Of a DNA stretch of 64,000 nt, positions 60,023-64,000 are shown in pieces (within the stretch, counting starts at the first letter, position 1; each line of letters begins with the position of its first letter). Origin of the DNA: DASQFQ01 sp963811595 (GTDB lineage Bacteria; Actinomycetota; Thermoleophilia; Solirubrobacterales; Solirubrobacteraceae). The notes beneath the pieces are model-generated. The model was not told where the DNA came from and made no database searches. It saw only the letters and a program-made list of their open reading frames with translations. A program made the translations under genes and the position numbers. Where the stretch lies: the NCBI GenBank assembly GCA_963811595.1, contig CAWERW010000016.1, positions 248,001 to 312,000 on the forward strand, in the 5' to 3' direction.

Positions 60023-61519
60023 CTAGCGGACGATCCGGAAGACCGGGCGGCGCGGCTTGCTGAGGTTGCCGGCGCCGTCGCGGGCGCGGATCACGAAGCG
60101 GTAGGTGCCGGGCCTCAGCGTCCTGCCCCTGAGGCGCCCGCGGAAGCGGATCGAGCTGGCGCCGGCGAGGCTGGCCTTCGAGGCGCGGCCCTTGACCGTG
60201 ACCCACTTGCGGCAGCGCGTGCCGGTGCGGTGGCGGCTGCCGCGCGCGCGGCGGCGGCAGACGCGGCTGAGGTGGCGGAACTTCTGCACGCCGACGGTGA
60301 CCTGCGCGGGCTCGTTGAGGAGCCACTGGATCGCCGTGCCGACGCGGAAGGCGGAGATGAACCCGGGGCCGCGGCGGGCGGCGCGGAAGCGCGTGGCGGT
60401 GAGCCGGGGCTTGCGGAGGAAGGCGGGCGCGACGAAGTCGACGCCGCGGATGCCGGACGTTGCGGGGGTGACGCCGGGCGGGAGCGTGACCGTGCGGCCG
60501 TCGGGCAGCGTGACGGTGATCCCGCCCGGACCGGATCCGCCCGCGCCGGGCCCGCCCGCGCCCGGACCGCCCGGAGTGCCGGGACCGGGCCCGGGACCGC
60601 CGGGCTCCTCCGGGTCGGGCGGCGCGGCAGGGCCGTCCGGATCTCCGTTGCCGCCGCCGCTCTGGTCGACGCCGGCGCCGCCGATGACGGCAAGCCCGGC
60701 CGGCACGCGGAACGCGCCGCCGCTCGCCAGGATCGACTTGGCGCCGGTCTCGCGGTCGACGTGGATCACGGAGCCGCCCGCGGACTGGCCGTCGGCCACC
60801 ACGAGATCGCCGTCGGCCTCGATGTCGATCGCGCGCGGATCGTTCAGCGGTGGGCCGGACGCGAGCAGCGTCTGCGCCCCGCTCGCGGGGTCGACGCGCA
60901 CGACCTGCCGGTCGCCCGCGACCTCGAGCGTCCCGTCGAGCTGGACGGCGACGTCGCGCGGATCGTCGAGCGGCGCGCCCGACGCCACGGTCGTGATCGC
61001 ACCCGTGCCGGGGTCGACTCGGCGCAAGGCGGTGCCGTCGGCGACGAGCAGCTTCCCGGCGGCGTCCATCGCGATGCCCATCGGGTTCTCGACGTCGGCG
61101 ACGTGCGTCAGCGCGCCGGTGTCCAGATCGAGCCGCAGCAGCTCGTCGCGCTGCCGGTCCGAGAGGTAGGCCTGGCCGTCCGGCGCCAGCGCGATGCCGG
61201 CCGGGTCCTCCAGGTCAGCGTCGGTGACGACCGTGGCGAGCTCGCCCGAGGGATCGACCGAGAACACGGCTTCCGCGCCCTCGTCGACCACGAGCAGCGC
61301 GCCGTCGGGCGCGACCGCCACGGCCCACGGATCGCTCAGCGGCGCGCCTCCGGCCAGCACCGACGCCGCGCCGCCGCTGGGCAGGTGCAGCACGCGGCCC
61401 GAGCTGCCGAGCCAGCTGCCCTCGTCGGCGATGCCGATGTCGCCGGGCGCGGCGACGGCCGCCGGCGCGGCGCCGAGGCAGGCGAAGGCGACGAGCGCCG
61501 GCGCGAGGCGGCGGCTCAA
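60023..61519 (-). CDS. Secreted NHL/SMP-30-like beta-propeller with Ig-like C-terminus
   Basis: 498 residues from a TTG start at 61519, which overlaps the stop of the GGDEF/HD-GYP gene (TTGA). A signal peptide (SRRLAPALVAFACLGAAPAAVAA) is followed by about six repeats of a D-P-x-x-V/I-A-V/L-x-x-D-G-x-L-x-V-x-D pattern (for example DPWAVAVAPDGALLVVDEG and DPAGIALAPDGQAYLSD), predicted to form a six-bladed propeller. A Gly/Pro-rich linker (~320-360) leads to a C-terminal Arg-rich Ig-like domain ending in RDGAGNLSKPRRPVFRIVR, similar in style to the end of the subtilase at 2040-6410. Inferred: exported binding protein. Confidence 0.8.
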   Translation of the reverse strand: MSRRLAPALVAFACLGAAPAAVAAPGDIGIADEGSWLGSSGRVLHLPSGGAASVLAGGAPLSDPWAVAVAPDGALLVVDEGAEAVFSVDPSGELATVVTDADLEDPAGIALAPDGQAYLSDRQRDELLRLDLDTGALTHVADVENPMGIAMDAAGKLLVADGTALRRVDPGTGAITTVASGAPLDDPRDVAVQLDGTLEVAGDRQVVRVDPASGAQTLLASGPPLNDPRAIDIEADGDLVVADGQSAGGSVIHVDRETGAKSILASGGAFRVPAGLAVIGGAGVDQSGGGNGDPDGPAAPPDPEEPGGPGPGPGTPGGPGAGGPGAGGSGPGGITVTLPDGRTVTLPPGVTPATSGIRGVDFVAPAFLRKPRLTATRFRAARRGPGFISAFRVGTAIQWLLNEPAQVTVGVQKFRHLSRVCRRRARGSRHRTGTRCRKWVTVKGRASKASLAGASSIRFRGRLRGRTLRPGTYRFVIRARDGAGNLSKPRRPVFRIVR

Positions 61520-63507
61520 GCGGGCACCGCCTCCGAGCGGATCTCCGCCGCGAACGCCTCCACCACGGCCGGGTCGAAGTTCGTGCCGGCGCAGCGCTGG
61601 ATCTCCGCGACGGCCTCCCCCACGCTCAGCCCCGACTTGTACGGACGCTCTTGCACCATGGCACTGAACGCATCGCAGACCGCAACGATGCGGGCCCCCT
61701 GCGGGATCTCGTCGCCGGCGGTGCCGTCCGGGTAGCCCTTGCCGTCCCAGCGCTCGTGGCTCGCGCGCACCAGCGCGGCGACCGGCTGCAGCGCGGGCGC
61801 GACGTTGAGGATGTCCTCGCCGATGATCGTGTGGCGGCGCATGAAGCGCCACTCGCGGGCGTCCAGCGGGCCCGGCTTGTTGAGGATCGCGTCCGGGATC
61901 GCCATCTTGCCGATGTCGTGCAGCTCGGCCGCGCGGGCGACGATGTCGCGCTCTTCGATCGCCAGCCCGAGCCGCCGCGCGACGCCGCGCGCCAGCGCCA
62001 TGACGTCGCTCGAGTGCTCGTGCAGCTCGGGCTCGCGCTCGGACAGGACCTTGAGCAGCACGGTGCGCGTCTGCAGGCCGGCCGAGCTCGGGCGGGCCTC
62101 CTTGGCTGCGTACATGCGGCGGTCGGCGAGGTGGAGCGCCTCGTCGGCGGTGTCGGCGTCCTCCGGCAGGCGGACGGTGCCGTAGGAGGCGGTGACGTCG
62201 AAGCCGTCGCCGCGGGCGCCGAGCGACGCCGCGGCCTTGCGCAGCACGTCGTCGCCGGTGTGCTCGTCGAGGATCAGGCAGAACTCGTCGCCGCCGAGGC
62301 GGAACGCGCGGCCGTGGCCCTCGACGACGTCGCCCAGCGCGCCCGACAGCCGCTGCAGCAGGGCGTCGCCGGCCGGGTGGCCGTAGGCGTCGTTGTAGCG
62401 CTTGAAGCCGTCGAGGTCGAACAGCGCGAGCAGGCGCGGCTCGGCCGTGGCGCCACCCTCGAGCGCGCCCTCGAGCGACTCCATGAACGCGCGCCGGTTC
62501 GGCAGCCCGGTCAGCGCGTCGGTCAGGGCGTCCTGGCGCGCGCGGCGGAGCATCCGCAGGTTGTCGAGGAACGACAGCGCCATCCGGGCGACCGCGAGCG
62601 CGATCGCCGTCGCCGCGAGCACGACGCCGAGCGTGTTCACGGGATGCAGCTGGTCGTAGACGAGGATCCCGAGCGCCAGCAGCGTGAAGCCGGCGGGGAA
62701 GATGAACACGCGCGCGAGCGGCAGGCCGCTGCGCTGCTCCGACGTGTTGAGCGGGCGCCACGCCGCGTAGGCGAGCAGCAGCGTCGCCGCCGGCCACACC
62801 GGGGCGAGCAGCGTGTCCTGCCCGTCGGTGCCGAGCGCGATCTCGCGCGCGTAGAGCACGTCGGAGATCGCCTGCAGCGACAGCGCGAGCGCGAACGCGG
62901 CCCAGCCGAGGCCCGGCCGCCAGCCGGTCAGCGCGAGCAGCGTGACCACGAGCGCGAGCAGCCCGAGGTCGCCGAGCGGATAGGCGAGGTCGGTGGCGAC
63001 CTCGAGCGCGTAGCCCTGCGTGTCGGCGAGCACCGGGTCGAACGCGATCGTCGCCGCGAGCGCCGAGATCGCCGTCGCCCCGATCGCGGCGTCGAGCCAG
63101 ATCGTGGCGTGGAAGGCGCGCCGCAGCCGCGCGCGCAGCACGAGCACGATGCCGGTGCCGACGGCGAGGTAGGAGCCGAGCCAGAACGCGTCGGCGACCG
63201 ACGGGTAGGGCGCGAGGTCGGGCGCGTCGGAGTAGGCGACCTCGTAGATCAGCTCGCCGATCGCCCACATCGCGGCGCCGAGCGAGAGCGCGAGCCACGG
63301 CGCTCGGCGATCGTCGCGGCTGAACGCGCGGAGCGCGAGCAGCACGGCCGCGCCGAGCACGAGCGCGATGTAGATCCAGGTCGAGAAGACGTCCAGCAGC
63401 TCAGCGCCACCGAGGCCGACGGCGACGGCGAGATAGGCGGCGAAAACGATCAGGAGGGCCGCCCATGCCACCCGCAAGGCGATCCGGCCGTCGACTGCTT
63501 GGTTCAA
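61516..63507 (-). CDS. Membrane-bound GGDEF/HD-GYP c-di-GMP enzyme
   Basis: 663 residues from TTG 63507, chosen because GGGGAGGAA, a very strong ribosome-binding site, lies just upstream on the minus strand; an earlier TTG at 63546 lacks one. Residues ~10-320 are polytopic (about 9-10 helices, sensor-like). The GGDEF domain has DALTGLPNRRAFMESL, LFDLDGFKRYNDAYGHPAGD and FRLGGDEFCLIL, so it looks active; no RxxD inhibitory site is seen. The HD-GYP domain has AELHDIGKMAIPDAILNKPGPL, MRRHTIIGEDIL and HERWDGKGYPDG, also intact. It can therefore both make and degrade c-di-GMP. Its stop overlaps the propeller gene start (TTGA), so the two are expressed together. Confidence 0.94.
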   Translation of the reverse strand: MNQAVDGRIALRVAWAALLIVFAAYLAVAVGLGGAELLDVFSTWIYIALVLGAAVLLALRAFSRDDRRAPWLALSLGAAMWAIGELIYEVAYSDAPDLAPYPSVADAFWLGSYLAVGTGIVLVLRARLRRAFHATIWLDAAIGATAISALAATIAFDPVLADTQGYALEVATDLAYPLGDLGLLALVVTLLALTGWRPGLGWAAFALALSLQAISDVLYAREIALGTDGQDTLLAPVWPAATLLLAYAAWRPLNTSEQRSGLPLARVFIFPAGFTLLALGILVYDQLHPVNTLGVVLAATAIALAVARMALSFLDNLRMLRRARQDALTDALTGLPNRRAFMESLEGALEGGATAEPRLLALFDLDGFKRYNDAYGHPAGDALLQRLSGALGDVVEGHGRAFRLGGDEFCLILDEHTGDDVLRKAAASLGARGDGFDVTASYGTVRLPEDADTADEALHLADRRMYAAKEARPSSAGLQTRTVLLKVLSEREPELHEHSSDVMALARGVARRLGLAIEERDIVARAAELHDIGKMAIPDAILNKPGPLDAREWRFMRRHTIIGEDILNVAPALQPVAALVRASHERWDGKGYPDGTAGDEIPQGARIVAVCDAFSAMVQERPYKSGLSVGEAVAEIQRCAGTNFDPAVVEAFAAEIRSEAVPA

Positions 63508-63592
63508 CTGTTCCTCCCCAGGCGGATTCGAACTTAGCGCCCGCAAACTGCGGACTCAAGGCGCGAGGGCCCCAGGTGGACGCTTGGACGAG

Positions 63593-64000
63593 TCAGACCG
63601 GGGCGAGCGCGACGGCAGCGCGCGTCGCGCCGGATTCCTGTGCGGCATGGAAGATCTCGTGCGCGCTCAGGGCCTCTTGCGGAGTGACGCATCCGAGACG
63701 GTCGCCGAGGGCGCCGTCGCGCTCGGCGAGGTAGGCCGCCCACATCTGCAGGATCGCGTCGGAGAAGCCGAACTCGAAGATCGGCCCGGTGACCGTGGGG
63801 AACGCGGACTGGCTGCCGGTCTCGAGCCGCTCCCAGAGCTGGCGGCCGTCGCGCACCGCGAAGCGGCTGACGACCTTCGGGTTCGCGGTCGAGAACTCGA
63901 CGCCGCCGTCCATCCCCAGCGCGCGCAGCCGCCACGTGTTCGTCTCGCCGGGGGCGATCCGCTTGGTGGCGAGCGTGAGCGGGAAGCCGGCGTCGGCGTG
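63593..64000 (-). CDS. Gfo/Idh/MocA-family oxidoreductase (C-terminal part)
   Basis: The frame enters from the right edge and ends at stop 63593; 135 codons of the C-terminal domain are present. It reads LTLATKRIAPGETNTWRLRALG, GGVEFSTANPKVVSRFAV, FEFGFSDAILQMWAAYLAERDG and CVTPQEALSAHEIFHAAQES. The last segment (T-P-x-E-A-L-x-A-H/x-x-I-x-x-A-x-x-S) is the typical end of Gfo/Idh/MocA dehydrogenases. The NAD(P)-binding domain lies outside the window. Inferred: sugar or inositol oxidoreductase. Confidence 0.75.
   Translation of the reverse strand, partial: HADAGFPLTLATKRIAPGETNTWRLRALGMDGGVEFSTANPKVVSRFAVRDGRQLWERLETGSQSAFPTVTGPIFEFGFSDAILQMWAAYLAERDGALGDRLGCVTPQEALSAHEIFHAAQESGATRAAVALAPV

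Noticed and set aside
63530..63553. Sequence resembling a tRNA T-loop (GGATTCGAACTT) and a short CCGCA/TGCGG hairpin
   Set aside because: No acceptor, D or anticodon stems can be drawn around it, and the hairpin is too short and lacks a T-run.

Overview
The window is very GC-rich, densely packed bacterial DNA with many GTG and TTG starts and 1-20 bp gene overlaps. A Rex repressor, a K+-independent H+-pyrophosphatase, an LPxTG surface protein, a sigma-70 factor without region 1.1, and many secreted proteins ending in Arg-rich Ig-like domains point to a high-GC actinobacterium. Thermoleophilia/Solirubrobacterales is my best inference; no rRNA or other marker here proves it. No tRNA, rRNA, CRISPR array, insertion sequence or prophage was seen, and no gene-free stretch exceeds about 220 bp.

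Layout. 1-11.6 kb: an APC permease with a UspA-like tail (cut by the left edge), a small lipoprotein, a large secreted subtilase, a ferritin with a divergent 58-residue Cys-rich protein, two secreted four-cysteine paralogues around that pair, an HTH_42 (AlkZ-like) protein and an enolase-superfamily enzyme. 11.6-21.2 kb (minus strand): hppA, a DUF1844-like protein and a YbdK-type carboxylate-amine ligase, then a tightly overlapping run LPxTG protein - tsaE - tsaB - rimI - tsaD - degenerate subtilase/glutaredoxin fusion - rex. This joins t6A tRNA modification to redox control. 21.3-47 kb: a large surface-glycan region with two flippases, an O-antigen-ligase-like protein, GT2 and GT4 glycosyltransferases, three GT-C-like membrane proteins, a methyltransferase, a DUF2142 protein, an orphan RfbH-type 3-dehydratase and a glycoside hydrolase. 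It is interrupted by an Lrp/EamA pair, a sigma factor with a clear promoter, and a cAMP cyclase/cyclic-nucleotide-receptor pair. 47-64 kb: a DUF559/AbiEi protein with an unusual palindromic repeat at its start codon, a type-4 uracil-DNA glycosylase, a DUF2520-panC-panB pantothenate operon, a DUF47-PiT phosphate transport operon, a LysM transglycosylase, uvrA, a secreted beta-propeller, a GGDEF/HD-GYP c-di-GMP enzyme and the end of a Gfo/Idh/MocA oxidoreductase.

Several genes are broken as sequenced. tsaD and two paralogous GT-C-like genes carry single-base shifts, mostly in GGCC-like G/C runs. tsaD is normally essential, so sequencing or assembly error is the leading explanation. A GT4 gene is shifted at a GC-dinucleotide run. 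A metallo-beta-lactamase gene lacks the segment that should hold its metal-binding motif. Two further proteins, a subtilase and a beta-lactamase-like protein, keep their fold signatures but have lost catalytic residues without any frame disruption.
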